A stretch of DNA of 64,000 bases from Rhizobium sp. SEMIA4064 (GTDB lineage: Bacteria; Pseudomonadota; Alphaproteobacteria; Rhizobiales; Rhizobiaceae). Both the position numbers and the translations under genes were made by a program. Where the stretch lies: NCBI RefSeq assembly GCF_003025035.1, contig NZ_PYJN01000016.1, forward strand, positions 186,001 to 250,000. Direction: 5' to 3'. Shown piece after piece: positions 1-8,945 of this stretch (its first letter is position 1; each line of letters begins with the position of its first letter). The notes beneath the pieces are model-generated. The model was not told the DNA's origin and ran no database searches. It worked only from the letters and a program-made list of their open reading frames with translations.

Positions 1-348
1 GGGAGGGACGGGAGCGAGCGACGTGCCACGGAAGAAGGCAACTTTAATGTATTTCGTGAAGCAATGGATACCGAGGAACCAGCCTTGGCCTTCCATCCCA
101 TAGAGCGGCGAGTTCCATTTGACCGCCTTCTGCACACCCGGAACGGTGCGCTCGATGAGCGCATCGAGACGGCGGCCGACGTCGCTTTTCCAGTCCGGCA
201 TGGCGGCAATATAGGCCTGTACGGGGGCGTCACCCTCACCCTTAGCGATCTGCGGATTGCCACCTGCAAGAAGAGTGGCGCCAGCGTTGCTCGGCTTGGC
301 CGTCTTCTCCGCGACTTTCTTTGACCTGATGGACGTCTTCTCAGTCAT
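1..348 (-). CDS. DUF1801 domain protein, 3' end cut by window
   Basis: The gene reads leftward from an ATG at 348 and runs off the window edge, giving 116 codons without a stop. The N-terminus is Lys/Ala-rich, followed by a region with 'YIAAMPDWKSDVGRRLDAL', 'KWNSPLYGMEGQGW' and 'KYIKVAFFRG', which is the pattern of the DUF1801 / YdhG-like fold. These are small cytoplasmic proteins of unknown biochemical role. The visible part covers most of the domain. Naming rests on motif recognition only. Confidence 0.75.
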   Translation of the reverse strand, partial: MTEKTSIRSKKVAEKTAKPSNAGATLLAGGNPQIAKGEGDAPVQAYIAAMPDWKSDVGRRLDALIERTVPGVQKAVKWNSPLYGMEGQGWFLGIHCFTKYIKVAFFRGTSLAPVPP

Positions 349-515
349 TGCGTTCACTCCATCGATAGACGGACAACTATCAAGATTGCTTGATTTTGTA
401 ACGGCGACCTGCTCGGCGTAGTGGCAAACACGCTCGAGATAACAGCTTCTGCGACAACTAGCCTCCCAACCAACGCATTGCCACTATTTGCAGTTCCCGC
501 AAGGTAAGATCTGCA

Positions 516-1775
516 TCACAGGCTGCAGTAACGCCGCCCGCCCCTGCGATCCCTCAGATCGAAGTGGAAATGGTTCCAGTGTTCGGCGTTGCTGCCGGGG
601 CCGAGCACAGTGTCGAAATAGTTGCAGCTATCGCTGCGCACCGCCTTCAGAAGCCGGCCCTCACGGAAGGAGAACAGCCCCTTCTTGCGGACATCGATGA
701 CGTGTCCGTTTTTCAGGACGAAGGTGCCGACGTCGATGGCATTGCCATGGGCATGTTCCGACATCGGATTGTAGCGTTGCCGGCTATTGTTCATCCGGCG
801 GCAGGAATAACCGCCGAGTGGCACGATCGTGCCGATACCCGTCCAGTAGCGCGTACGGGCCGCCGGGGCCAATTCGTTCTTCACCCATTTTGCAAAGGCA
901 AGCGTTACCTGACAGTTCAATGTCACCGCCGGCTTGACGGCGATATTGCCAGAAAGTCCGCTCAGCGAAACCGGGTAAGGAACCTGGCAGGCCGGGCCAT
1001 CGGAAATCGGCGGCTTGTCGTTGTAGACGACGCCCATGCGCTGCAATTCCTGCCGGCAGGCGATTTCCGAAGCAGGCATGGCACCGCCGGGCGACGATTG
1101 CGGCACTTCCTCCTGCTGTTCGATCCGTGGCATTGGGTTGCCGACACGCGGCAACATGGCGACCTGCACGTTGGGTTGCTGCCGGCGGATCGGCGACTGA
1201 TTGAGTTCAGCCTGAGCGCTCGGGCGTTGAATAATGGAGCGATTGGCCTGCACGGGCGTATCCGAGCCGATCCCGTCGACGACAGGCTGATCGGTTTCGC
1301 CCTCAGCAATATTCTGCCCTTCCTCCTGCGCCAGTCCAACGACCGGTCCGGACTGCGCTTCCTCGCTTGGTCCAACGCCAAGTTCCGCATCCATATTGAC
1401 GCCCTGAGAGGCCGCATCCGACTGCTGTGCTAAGCCCTGTTCGACGTCCGTGGTCGTCACAGCCTCATTGGCACCAGCCATCGGCAAGCGGCCCTGTTTG
1501 GCGGCGGCAGAGGCAGGCATCTTCGCGGCACTCTGCCGGCTGCCGGAGAGATTGTAGGTATTGGCGTAATTGGCTGAGGCGGAGTTAACCGGAGCTTGGT
1601 CACCTTGGTAGGTGAACTGCCGCTGCGCCATGCTGCGATGTGGCTTGATCGAGCCGACACGGGCGCTGCTGTCGATGTTCGACGGCGGTACGAGGCTATC
1701 AGCCGTGCAGGCGACCAGCGCCGACGACATGAGCAGCGGCAGGACAGCCCGCCGTAGAAAGGACAAATACGCCAT
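516..1775 (-). CDS. extensin-like C-terminal domain lipoprotein
   Basis: About 419 residues. The start at 1775 gives a short basic N-terminus, a hydrophobic stretch and a lipobox-like 'SALVAC', so it is probably an outer-envelope lipoprotein; a longer in-frame start at 1877 would spoil the signal. Residues about 30-250 are low-complexity, rich in Gln, Ala and Pro, and look disordered. The last ~180 residues are the extensin-like C-terminal domain, with conserved cysteines ('ACQVPYP', 'LNCQVTLAFAKW', 'YSCRRMN') and 'SEHAHGNAIDVGTF' plus 'EHWNHFHFDLR', the His/Asp pattern shared with D,D-peptidase-like (LAS) metalloenzymes. A role in cell-wall remodelling is inferred. It stands alone, facing away from the thioesterase gene. 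Confidence 0.85.
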   Translation of the reverse strand: MAYLSFLRRAVLPLLMSSALVACTADSLVPPSNIDSSARVGSIKPHRSMAQRQFTYQGDQAPVNSASANYANTYNLSGSRQSAAKMPASAAAKQGRLPMAGANEAVTTTDVEQGLAQQSDAASQGVNMDAELGVGPSEEAQSGPVVGLAQEEGQNIAEGETDQPVVDGIGSDTPVQANRSIIQRPSAQAELNQSPIRRQQPNVQVAMLPRVGNPMPRIEQQEEVPQSSPGGAMPASEIACRQELQRMGVVYNDKPPISDGPACQVPYPVSLSGLSGNIAVKPAVTLNCQVTLAFAKWVKNELAPAARTRYWTGIGTIVPLGGYSCRRMNNSRQRYNPMSEHAHGNAIDVGTFVLKNGHVIDVRKKGLFSFREGRLLKAVRSDSCNYFDTVLGPGSNAEHWNHFHFDLRDRRGGRRYCSL

Positions 1776-2008
1776 ACTCCAGATCCGCTCCTGCTGCCCC
1801 AGCCACGGTCGGCAACTATTACGAATCTTAAATAAAAACGGTGAATGAATGCTTACCGCCCCACGAAAGCGGGACATTCGCGATGGTCAGAAAAAGCGTG
1901 AGGCATTCGAAAGAGCTGTTGTCGAGCGCAGACGAAGCCTTCCCCATCGAGATTCGATTGCGTAGGCTGAACGCCGGAATCAAAGTCTTTGTCGATTGGA
2001 GCGAATGA

Positions 2009-2398
2009 ATGAACGACAGCGTCAAGCCAAGAGGCGAATTGACCTTGCGCACGCTGGCCATGCCCGCCGACGCCAATCCTGCCGGCGACATCTTCGGCGG
2101 CTGGGTCATGGCGCAGATGGACTTGGCGAGCGGCATTCGCGCCGCCGAGCGCGCGCGCGGGCGCGTCGTCACCGCCGCCGTCAAGGAAATGGCTTTCGAA
2201 CTGCCGGTGAAGATCGGCGATACGCTGAGCGTCTATACCTATATCGAACGCGTGGGCCGAACCTCGATCACGCTCATCGTCGAAGCCTGGGCCCATCGCT
2301 CGCGTTACGCCAAGCTGGAGAAGGTCACGGCCGGTACGTTCATCATGGTGGCGCTTGATGAGAACGGCGCGCCGAAGCCGGTTCCCGCGGAGAGCTGA
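2009..2398 (+). CDS. yciA: acyl-CoA thioesterase, YciA-type hotdog fold
   Basis: 129 residues, the usual size for a single hotdog-fold thioesterase that hydrolyses acyl-CoA in the cytoplasm. The signature 'ANPAGDIFGGWVMAQMDLA' carries the catalytic Asp/Asn region typical of YciA and BACH-type enzymes, and 'VTAAVKEMAFELPVKIGDTL' is the conserved second half of the fold. The stop overlaps the start region of the downstream membrane-protein gene by a few bases, so the two may be cotranscribed. Substrate length cannot be read from the sequence. Confidence 0.9.
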   Translation: MNDSVKPRGELTLRTLAMPADANPAGDIFGGWVMAQMDLASGIRAAERARGRVVTAAVKEMAFELPVKIGDTLSVYTYIERVGRTSITLIVEAWAHRSRYAKLEKVTAGTFIMVALDENGAPKPVPAES

Positions 2399-2401
2399 TG
2401 G

Positions 2402-2992
2402 ATGGAGGCTGCGCGGACGCCCGAGGTCTACGTCTATATCAGGACGGTCATGAGCATGGTCATCGGCCTCGCTCTTGCCCAGCTCCTGACACGCCTCGCC
2501 GGTTTCGTGCAATCGCCTGGCAAGCACCGCGTCTATCTGGTTCATCTCGGCTGGGTACTATCGATGTTCCTGTTCATCATCCATTTCTGGTGGTGGGAAT
2601 ATCGGCTGCAGTCCGTCGCGGAAATCAATTTCGGCGTCTATCTTTTCCTGATCTGCTTCTGCTGCCTGTTCTACTTCCTCTGCGTGCTGCTGAATCCTCC
2701 CTCGATTGAGGATTATGGCGGTTTCGAAGAATATTTCATCTCACGTCGCCGCTGGTTTTTCGGCCTGCTCGCGGTCACCTACGCCGTCGACCTCATCGAC
2801 ACATTATTGAAGGGCGAGACCTATTTCCGGTCGCTCGGCTGGGAGTATCCGACCCGCAACGTCGTTTACATCGTCCTCTGCATTATCGCCGCCATCACCG
2901 CCAATCGCCGTTTCCAGGCGGTGTTCGTGTCGATCGGGCTGATCTACCAGATTAGCTGGATTTTTCGGCTGTACGATGTGCTCCCGGGATAG
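2402..2992 (+). CDS. hypothetical multi-spanning membrane protein
   Basis: 196 residues with about five or six hydrophobic segments (around residues 10-30, 45-65, 78-98, 117-137, 150-170, 173-190). Aromatic-rich membrane segments such as 'FLFIIHFWWWEYRL' and 'FLICFCCLFYFLCVLL' stand out. I recognise no family or catalytic motif. It begins 3 bases after the thioesterase stop, so the two genes are probably cotranscribed; nothing else hints at its job. Confidence 0.75.
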   Translation: MEAARTPEVYVYIRTVMSMVIGLALAQLLTRLAGFVQSPGKHRVYLVHLGWVLSMFLFIIHFWWWEYRLQSVAEINFGVYLFLICFCCLFYFLCVLLNPPSIEDYGGFEEYFISRRRWFFGLLAVTYAVDLIDTLLKGETYFRSLGWEYPTRNVVYIVLCIIAAITANRRFQAVFVSIGLIYQISWIFRLYDVLPG

Positions 2993-3180
2993 AAGCAACC
3001 AGCCATGCAGGGAGCGATACCCATATTTTGCTGCATTCCAAGCATGAGAACGGCAACGGTGCCGACCGGACCGATATCGGTAAAACGACTGCCATCTCCA
3101 TGCTGTACACCCATTGACCAGAACTATCCCGCATTGTTCAGTGCGGCCGAATATTAGCTTGCGGACGGGAGGGCGCGCTT

Positions 3181-4773
3181 TTGAAGATCAACAGCTTTGC
3201 ATTTGGATTGGCGCTCGCTCTTTCGCTCGCTCCCTTTGCCTATGCCGATGATCCCGCGCCAAGCCCCGACGACACGACGATCGCGCTGAAATATTGGGTA
3301 CAATACGCAAAAGATGGCAATCCGGCCGCCCAATATGGCCTCGGCTATCTCTACGCCAACGGCCAGGGCGTCGAGCATGACGATGCGCAGGCTGTCGATT
3401 GGTATCGAAAGGCGGCAGCGCAGGGCAACGCCAAGGCTGAATACGCCCTTGCCTACATGTATTCCAACGGTCGCGGCGCCGACAAGGATCTGGCACAGGC
3501 AAATGCCTGGTACCGCAGAGCCGCCGAACAGGGCAATGCAGACGCGCAATATGCCCTCGGCTATTCCCTCGCCAACGGCCGCGGTTTGGATATCGACAAC
3601 GCACAGGCGGTCGGCTGGTACCAGAAATCCGCCGCGCTCGGCCAACCGCAGGCCCAGTATGCGCTCGGCTACATGTATTCACACGGCATCGGCGTCCGCG
3701 AGGACGATACGATGGCGCTCGCCTGGTATCGCAAGTCGGCCGATCAGGGACGCGGCGATGCACAATATGCGCTCGGCTATATGTATGATAACGGCCTTGG
3801 CACGGCCGCCGACCTAAGCCAGGCGATAGAGTGGTATCAAAAATCAGCAGATCAGAGCGATTCCCAAGGCGAATATGCGCTCGGCTATGCCTATGCCAAC
3901 GGCCGAGGCGTCGATCAGGACGATGCCCAGGCCTATTCCTGGTATAGGAAATCCGCCGAGCAGGGCCGCGCGGACGCGCAATACGCGCTTGGTTACGGCT
4001 TCGCCAACGGCCTCGGCGTTCCCCAGGACGATAAGCAGGCGCTGCAATGGTACCGCAAATCGGCGGATCAAGGCCGTGCCGATGCGCAATATGCCGTCGG
4101 CTACTCCTACGCTAATGGTCAGGGCGTTCCGGTCAATGATGATATCGCGGTCGAATGGTATCGCAAGGCGGCCGACCAGGGAGATGCCCAAGGCGAATAC
4201 GCTCTCGCCTTCATGCATGCCGGCGGCCGCGGCATCGCCAAGGATTATGGCAAGGCATTGCAATGGTACCGCAAGTCCGCCGATCAGGGCCGTGCCGATG
4301 CGCAATATGCACTCGGCTATATGTATGACAACGGTCAGGGCACAGCTTCGGACAAGAACGAGGCGGCGGCCTGGTACCGCAAATCGGCCGACCAGGGCAA
4401 TTCGGAAGGGCAATATGCCCTTGCCTACCTCTATCACAGCGGCGACGGTGTTCCCAAAGACGACGGCCAGGCCGTCGACCTCTTCCGCAAGGCCGCCGAG
4501 CAAGGCGACGCCCGCGCCCAGTATGGCCTGGGATATATGTACTACAATGGCTACGGCGTGGCGAAGGATACCAACCAAGCCTCCGATTGGTTCCACAAGG
4601 CAGCAGATCAGGGCCTGCCGGAAGCGCAACATGGCCTGAGCTACATGGCAGCCGATGGGGGCGGTCTGATCAAGGATGTTGGCCCGGAGGGTCAAGAGCC
4701 CGTCAAAACGAATGGCCAGAGCGACGAGCCAGGCTGGGTCCTTCTCAAGGTGCTGACGACGCTGTTGCCATAG
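3181..4773 (+). CDS. secreted Sel1-repeat protein (13 repeats)
   Basis: 530 residues from a TTG start preceded by GGGAGGG at a spacing of six. A signal peptide covers residues 1-22 (cleavage near 'FAYADD'). The rest is built from 13 Sel1-like repeats of exactly 36 residues with the consensus WYRKSADQG-ADAQYALGYMY-NG-GV--D--QA; the thirteenth is degenerate and followed by a short non-repeat tail. Sel1 repeats form TPR-like alpha solenoids that act as protein-binding scaffolds; rhizobial ExoR is a periplasmic example. The repeats make a 108-base DNA period. It is the first of three consecutive Sel1 genes. No enzyme domain is present. Confidence 0.9.
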   Translation: MKINSFAFGLALALSLAPFAYADDPAPSPDDTTIALKYWVQYAKDGNPAAQYGLGYLYANGQGVEHDDAQAVDWYRKAAAQGNAKAEYALAYMYSNGRGADKDLAQANAWYRRAAEQGNADAQYALGYSLANGRGLDIDNAQAVGWYQKSAALGQPQAQYALGYMYSHGIGVREDDTMALAWYRKSADQGRGDAQYALGYMYDNGLGTAADLSQAIEWYQKSADQSDSQGEYALGYAYANGRGVDQDDAQAYSWYRKSAEQGRADAQYALGYGFANGLGVPQDDKQALQWYRKSADQGRADAQYAVGYSYANGQGVPVNDDIAVEWYRKAADQGDAQGEYALAFMHAGGRGIAKDYGKALQWYRKSADQGRADAQYALGYMYDNGQGTASDKNEAAAWYRKSADQGNSEGQYALAYLYHSGDGVPKDDGQAVDLFRKAAEQGDARAQYGLGYMYYNGYGVAKDTNQASDWFHKAADQGLPEAQHGLSYMAADGGGLIKDVGPEGQEPVKTNGQSDEPGWVLLKVLTTLLP

Positions 4774-4867
4774 TCCTATAACTCCTGCGTGCAGCAGCGC
4801 CTTGCGCGCTCGCCCGTGGCGTTGTTTAGTATTCACATAAATGAGATCACAGGTTGAGGAGTCTAAC

Positions 4868-6049
4868 GTGCGTTTCAAGAGGGCGGCCATCGGATTGCTT
4901 TTTGCGCTGGCATCCATCGGCATCGCGCATGCCGATCGAGGACAGGACGCCTATAACCGAGGCGACTACAAGGCGGCGCTGGACTACTGGCGCCCGCTCG
5001 CGAGCAAAGGCGACGCCGCGGCGCAATTGAAACTCGGCGAAATGTACGAGGAAGGCGATGGCGTCGAGAAGGATCTCACCCAGGCGCTCAACTGGTATCG
5101 CAAGGCTGCCGATCAGGGCAATGCCGAGGCGCAGTTCAACGTCGGGACGATGTATGACGAGGGCGAAGGTGTCGCAACGGACGACGCCCAGGCCGTCGTC
5201 TGGTATCGCAAGGCCGCGGAACAAGGCTATCGCGATGCGCAATACAATCTCGCTTTGATGTACGACAATGGCGAAGGCGCGGCTCAGGACAGAGCGCAAG
5301 CTTTTGTCTGGTACAGCAAGGCAGCCAAGCAGGGCGATGCAGATGCACAGTTCAATATCGGCGTCATGTACGACAACGGTGACGGCGTAAACCAGGACAA
5401 GGGCGAGGCCGTCGCCTGGTATCGCAAATCCGCCGACCAGGGTAACGCCGACGCGCAATACAATCTTGCCATCATGTACGACGAGGGCGACGGGGTGCCC
5501 CGCGACGATGCCCAGGCTTTAGCTTGGTACCGCAAGTCCGCTGACCAGGGAAAAATCGAGGCGGAATACAATCTCGCCGTCATGTATCGCGACGGTGAAG
5601 GCGTCCCCAAAAACGGCAATCAAGCCGTCTTTTGGTTCCGCAAGGCGGCCGATCAAGGCGACGCAGAGGCGCAATATAATCTCGGCGCCATGTATGCCGA
5701 TGGCGACGGAATTGCTGAAGACGACGTTGAGGCCCTTGCCTGGTTCCGCAAGGCGGCGGATCAAAATGACGTCGAAGCTGAGTACAATCTCGGCGTGATG
5801 TATCGCGACGGCGAAGGCGTTGCCAAAGACGGTCTCCAGGCCGTCGACTGGTTCGAAAAGGCGGCCGCGCAGAACTATGCCGACGCTGCCTACAACCTCG
5901 GCGTCATGTATCGTGACGGCGATGGCGTGCCGGCGAATTGGGCAAAATCCTTCGAATGGTTCCGCAAGGCAAAGACCATGGGTCACAACGACAATGAGCC
6001 CGATGACAATGAGGAAAAGCCGCTGCAGAAAAAGACCATCCGGATTTGA
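4868..6049 (+). CDS. secreted Sel1-repeat protein (9 repeats)
   Basis: 393 residues from a GTG at 4868, chosen because GAGGAG lies just upstream and because it places a clean signal peptide (cleavage near 'GIAHAD') at the N-terminus. The first unit, starting 'YNRGDYKAALDYWRPLA', is the cap found in periplasmic Sel1 proteins; nine 36-residue repeats follow, with the variant consensus 'AQYNLGVMYDEGDGV' rather than the 'YALGYMY' of the upstream paralogue. The tail is charged and ends 'KPLQKKTIRI'. Likely a periplasmic interaction scaffold. It lies 94 bases after the larger Sel1 gene. Confidence 0.88.
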   Translation: MRFKRAAIGLLFALASIGIAHADRGQDAYNRGDYKAALDYWRPLASKGDAAAQLKLGEMYEEGDGVEKDLTQALNWYRKAADQGNAEAQFNVGTMYDEGEGVATDDAQAVVWYRKAAEQGYRDAQYNLALMYDNGEGAAQDRAQAFVWYSKAAKQGDADAQFNIGVMYDNGDGVNQDKGEAVAWYRKSADQGNADAQYNLAIMYDEGDGVPRDDAQALAWYRKSADQGKIEAEYNLAVMYRDGEGVPKNGNQAVFWFRKAADQGDAEAQYNLGAMYADGDGIAEDDVEALAWFRKAADQNDVEAEYNLGVMYRDGEGVAKDGLQAVDWFEKAAAQNYADAAYNLGVMYRDGDGVPANWAKSFEWFRKAKTMGHNDNEPDDNEEKPLQKKTIRI

Positions 6050-6145
6050 AATGACCGGATGAACGAAGTCTCTGCCAGCCTTGCGCTGACAAGCAGCTAT
6101 GCTTAGGTCTTGCCGGAACGGGAATCATGGATGGGAGATCGCCGG

Positions 6146-6544
6146 ATGCGGCTCAGACAGATAGGCCTCGGACTGACGCTGGCACTTTCGATCGCTTTCC
6201 AAGCCCATGCCGAAGACGGGCAAGCCGCCTTTGACAAGGGCGACTATGCCAGCGCCCTCGCCCAATGGCAGCCTTTGGCAATCAAAGGCGATGCAGCGTC
6301 GCAGGATGGCCTCGGCAGTCTTTATGCGCTCGGAAAGGGCGTGCCGCAGGACTATACCCAGGCGATCGCGTGGTTCACCAAAGCCGCCAATCAAGGCCTG
6401 CCCAAGGCACAATTCCATCTCGGCTACGCTTATCTCCGCGGCGATGGTGTAACCAGAGACCGTAACACGGCGATAGGCTGGTTCCAGAAAGCCGCTGCCC
6501 AGGGCTATGCGCCGGCACGGGGTATTCTCGATCAGATGAATTGA
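6146..6544 (+). CDS. small secreted Sel1-repeat protein
   Basis: 132 residues from the ATG at 6146, which has GGGAG about nine bases upstream and starts a good signal peptide (cleavage near 'FQAHAED'). In-frame starts at 6110 (TTG) and 6131 would add a polar leader. After the cap 'FDKGDYASALAQWQPLA' come two full Sel1 repeats and half of a third. It is the smallest of three Sel1 paralogues in a row, all same strand, each with its own signal peptide. Probable periplasmic scaffold; partner unknown. Confidence 0.85.
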   Translation: MRLRQIGLGLTLALSIAFQAHAEDGQAAFDKGDYASALAQWQPLAIKGDAASQDGLGSLYALGKGVPQDYTQAIAWFTKAANQGLPKAQFHLGYAYLRGDGVTRDRNTAIGWFQKAAAQGYAPARGILDQMN

Positions 6545-6561
6545 GCCGGAGCGCTCGCATC

Positions 6562-6664
6562 TAGAGCGGTTCAGCGTTTCACGGAATCGCTTTCCCGCTC
6601 TATCCCTTTGTTTTGACGCATTCCGGACGGAAAACCGCTGCGCACTTTTCTTGGAAGTGCTCTA
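6562..6664. repeat. RIME-like intergenic repeat, copy A
   Basis: A 103-base element bounded by TAGAGC and GCTCTA. It contains two imperfect palindromes: one between GAGCGG and CCGCTC, and one from GCACTT to AAGTGC. Two more copies lie at 8801-8890 and 55937-56039. The last three bases (CTA at 6662-6664) are the stop codon of the leftward oxygenase gene. From memory it resembles the Rhizobium intergenic mosaic elements (RIME1); that identification was not checked. Confidence 0.85.
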
Positions 6665-7597
6665 GAGCATATCCCCCAAGCTCCAGTGATTGCCCCAGCG
6701 GGCGTCGATTTCGTCCTCGACATTCTGATAGCGGATGTCGGTCGAGAGGCGCAGGCGGCCCTTCGGATCGCGATTGGTCGTGGACGCATGGATCATATAG
6801 GGGCTGTGCAGCACGATATCGCCGGCCTCGTAGTCGGCAGCGAGCCAGCGCGTCTTGAAGCGCTCCGCCATGTCGGGCAGGTCTTTGGAAACCCAGCCGC
6901 CTTCGGTCATGTTCTTGTTGAAGGCGCTGACGCGTTCCTCCGGCGAGAGCGACGCGCTTTTGGCCGCGAACTCCTTCTCCATATCGGTGCCGATCCGGTG
7001 CGATCCCTCGAGATAGACGAGGCCGCCCATATCGACCGGGGTGTCGCCGATCGGAATCCAGGCTGTGACGATACGGCTCGTGCCGCCGCGCAGATAGACG
7101 AGATCGTAGTGCGCAGGGGTCACGACGCTGGTGTTCGGCCGGGTGAAGCGCATGATCTTGCGCTTGTGCAGATAGGAGATGCCCTGCAGGAATTCGTCCA
7201 TGAACGAAGCCAGCCGCGGCTGGGTGCAGAAGCCCTCATAGGCCACCGAGCGCACCAAGGCCATTAGCCTCCGGTCGGCCTGCGCCTTGTCAGCCTCCCC
7301 CTCCGCAGCGAGGCCGACCATCGGGTCCGAGCCGGGCTGCAGAAGCCCGGTGTCCATCAGATGCGCAAACACCCAGGCGCGGAAATCGAGTACGTCTTGC
7401 CGCTTCAGAAATCCCTTGAGCCAGAGATAGCCATGCTGCTGATATTGCTCGCGCAGTGTCGCAATATCAGTCGCGGCGTCGGTCGGTTCGAGATAGCCGA
7501 AACGATCCGGCGCCATCGACAAGATCTTGCCGTTCGCCTCCAGCGGCGCCAGCCCCCGCGCCGTTTCATCCAATACCGAACGCAACGAACCCGACAT
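6662..7597 (-). CDS. phytanoyl-CoA dioxygenase (PhyH) family protein
   Basis: 311 residues from the ATG at 7597, which is directly preceded by GGAGGAAGAG. It belongs to the Fe(II)/2-oxoglutarate oxygenases of the PhyH family: the iron facial triad is visible as His-Tyr-Asp in 'TPAHYDLVYLRGG' and a distal His in 'DIVLHSPYMIHAS', followed by the 2-oxoglutarate-binding Arg in 'RLRLSTDIRY'. 'GGLVYLEGSHRIG' is also typical. It should hydroxylate a small organic substrate in the cytoplasm; which one is not visible. Its TAG stop is supplied by repeat copy A. Confidence 0.85.
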   Translation of the reverse strand: MSGSLRSVLDETARGLAPLEANGKILSMAPDRFGYLEPTDAATDIATLREQYQQHGYLWLKGFLKRQDVLDFRAWVFAHLMDTGLLQPGSDPMVGLAAEGEADKAQADRRLMALVRSVAYEGFCTQPRLASFMDEFLQGISYLHKRKIMRFTRPNTSVVTPAHYDLVYLRGGTSRIVTAWIPIGDTPVDMGGLVYLEGSHRIGTDMEKEFAAKSASLSPEERVSAFNKNMTEGGWVSKDLPDMAERFKTRWLAADYEAGDIVLHSPYMIHASTTNRDPKGRLRLSTDIRYQNVEDEIDARWGNHWSLGDML

Positions 7598-7702
7598 CTC
7601 TTCCTCCCGAAACATGCCATTCGCCGGCAGTTCCGCGAAGGCCGAACCGCCAGACGAATCATAGGATGAATGGCGAGCGCTGCCTAGCGGCTTATGCCCG
7701 CT

Positions 7703-8056
7703 TCATCCCCGGAAAATGAAGGAGGCGCCGACGGCGATCAGCGCAAAACCGATGGCGTGGCCCCAGGTCAGATTCTCGCCCAGCCAGAGGACCGAGAAGC
7801 CCGAGAACACGATCAGCGTGATCACCTCCTGAATGGTCTTCAACTGCGCCGTCGAATAGTAGCCGGAGCCGATGCGGTTGGCGGGTACGGCCAGGCAATA
7901 TTCGAAGAAGGCTATAGCCCAACTGCCGAGAACGGCGATCGCGATGGCCGTGCTCTTGTGCTTGAGATGGCCGTACCAGGCGAAGGTCATGAAAATATTG
8001 GAAGCAAACAGCATGACGACCGGCCAGATGGCGGCCGGGTTGAGAATAGAGGGCAT
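7703..8056 (-). CDS. DUF486 (DMT-like) small membrane protein
   Basis: 117 residues from an ATG at 8056 with AAAGGA seven bases upstream. Four hydrophobic segments fill the protein, and 'VVMLFASNIFMTFAWYGHLK', 'WAIAFFEYCLAVPANRIG' and 'LKTIQEVITLIVFSGFSVLWLGE' are the signature of the DUF486 family, four-helix half-size relatives of drug/metabolite transporters. Transport activity is inferred from the superfamily. It follows no partner gene closely. Confidence 0.88.
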   Translation of the reverse strand: MPSILNPAAIWPVVMLFASNIFMTFAWYGHLKHKSTAIAIAVLGSWAIAFFEYCLAVPANRIGSGYYSTAQLKTIQEVITLIVFSGFSVLWLGENLTWGHAIGFALIAVGASFIFRG

Positions 8057-8290
8057 GGCAAATCCTTTGGGCATAACGAATCGCTCGCACCATGGCCCGG
8101 CAGTCCCTGAAAATTCAAGAGCGGAGTGCCGCGCCTAAACGCGGCAGTGAGGTGAATAGGGAAATGGGGCGAATTGGCGGTGGCTGGAAGCGTCGTGCGT
8201 TCACAAGAATGTGGGGATTGCTACGTCGGCCGGAGACATGGAAGACTGCGCACATAGTCTCCTGTCCTATCCGCCAAGGAATCGACCTCT

Positions 8291-8803
8291 GTGATCAAGA
8301 CATCCGCTGCACTTCCCTCCTCGCTCCCGCCGTCGCTTCGCATGGGATTGTTGGCCGTCGCCTTCGTTCTGCCGCTCTCTCCTCTGCCTATGGCATCCGC
8401 GCAAGCCCAAAGCGGGCCTGGCTCCTGCTGGTCGCTGCTGCAGAGCAAGTTCGGTCCGCAGATCGAGAAGTCGGTGAACGAGGCCGACCCTTGCAAGAAA
8501 CTGCCGGGCGTCGATCACAAGGAGAAATTCGAGGTCAAATCTCTTGATCTCTGCAGCGCAGCCAGTGGCGTGCAGATCAACGCCCGCGCCGATCTCGCCT
8601 GCAAATCGCACGGCATCGTCCAGGCAACCGTCAAAGGGCAGTTGGAAGCCTCGGTGACGGTCGACGTCGGGGCCTGCAAGATTACCGATTCACATGTCAG
8701 CGTCAGCGGGCCGATCGGCGACCTGATATCCTCCGTTGGCGGAATACAGGAGCTTGCCCGCGGCTTTGCGCAGGCGAAGATTTCCGAGATCTGCGGCAAA
8801 TAG
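8291..8803 (+). CDS. hypothetical exported protein with conserved Cys
   Basis: 170 residues from a GTG; an alternative ATG at 8342 would still leave a shortened signal peptide. A hydrophobic stretch (residues 18-37) ends at 'MASAQAQSG', consistent with Sec export. The mature part has five or six cysteines ('GSCWSLL', 'DPCKKL', 'LDLCSAA', 'LACKSHG', 'GACKITD', 'SEICGK') spaced as if forming disulfides, and predicted beta structure. I recognise no family. Its TAG stop is the first three bases of repeat copy B. Confidence 0.7.
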   Translation: MIKTSAALPSSLPPSLRMGLLAVAFVLPLSPLPMASAQAQSGPGSCWSLLQSKFGPQIEKSVNEADPCKKLPGVDHKEKFEVKSLDLCSAASGVQINARADLACKSHGIVQATVKGQLEASVTVDVGACKITDSHVSVSGPIGDLISSVGGIQELARGFAQAKISEICGK

Positions 8804-8890
8804 AGCACTTCCAGGAAAAGTGCGAAGCGGTTTTCTGTCCGGAAAGAGATAGAGCGGGAAAGCGATTCCGTGAAACGCTGAACCGCTCTA
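8801..8890. repeat. RIME-like intergenic repeat, copy B (inverted, shorter)
   Basis: A 90-base copy in the opposite orientation to copies A and C. It begins with the TAG stop of the exported-protein gene and ends at GCTCTA. Relative to copy A it lacks about 13 bases in the middle segment but keeps both palindromes. Confidence 0.85.
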
Positions 8891-8945
8891 GGCTGGAGGC
8901 CGGCGGTGATGAGCCGCCGGCCATGCTCCGACGAGGGCGCGGCGA

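Noticed and set aside
564..1433. Long plus-strand frame opposite the extensin-like gene
   Set aside because: The minus-strand reading has a lipobox, conserved cysteines and a known domain; the plus frame has none.
3300..6000. Regular ~108-base DNA repeats that could look like a CRISPR-type or satellite array
   Set aside because: The period is exactly 36 codons and encodes Sel1 repeats; there are no unique spacers.
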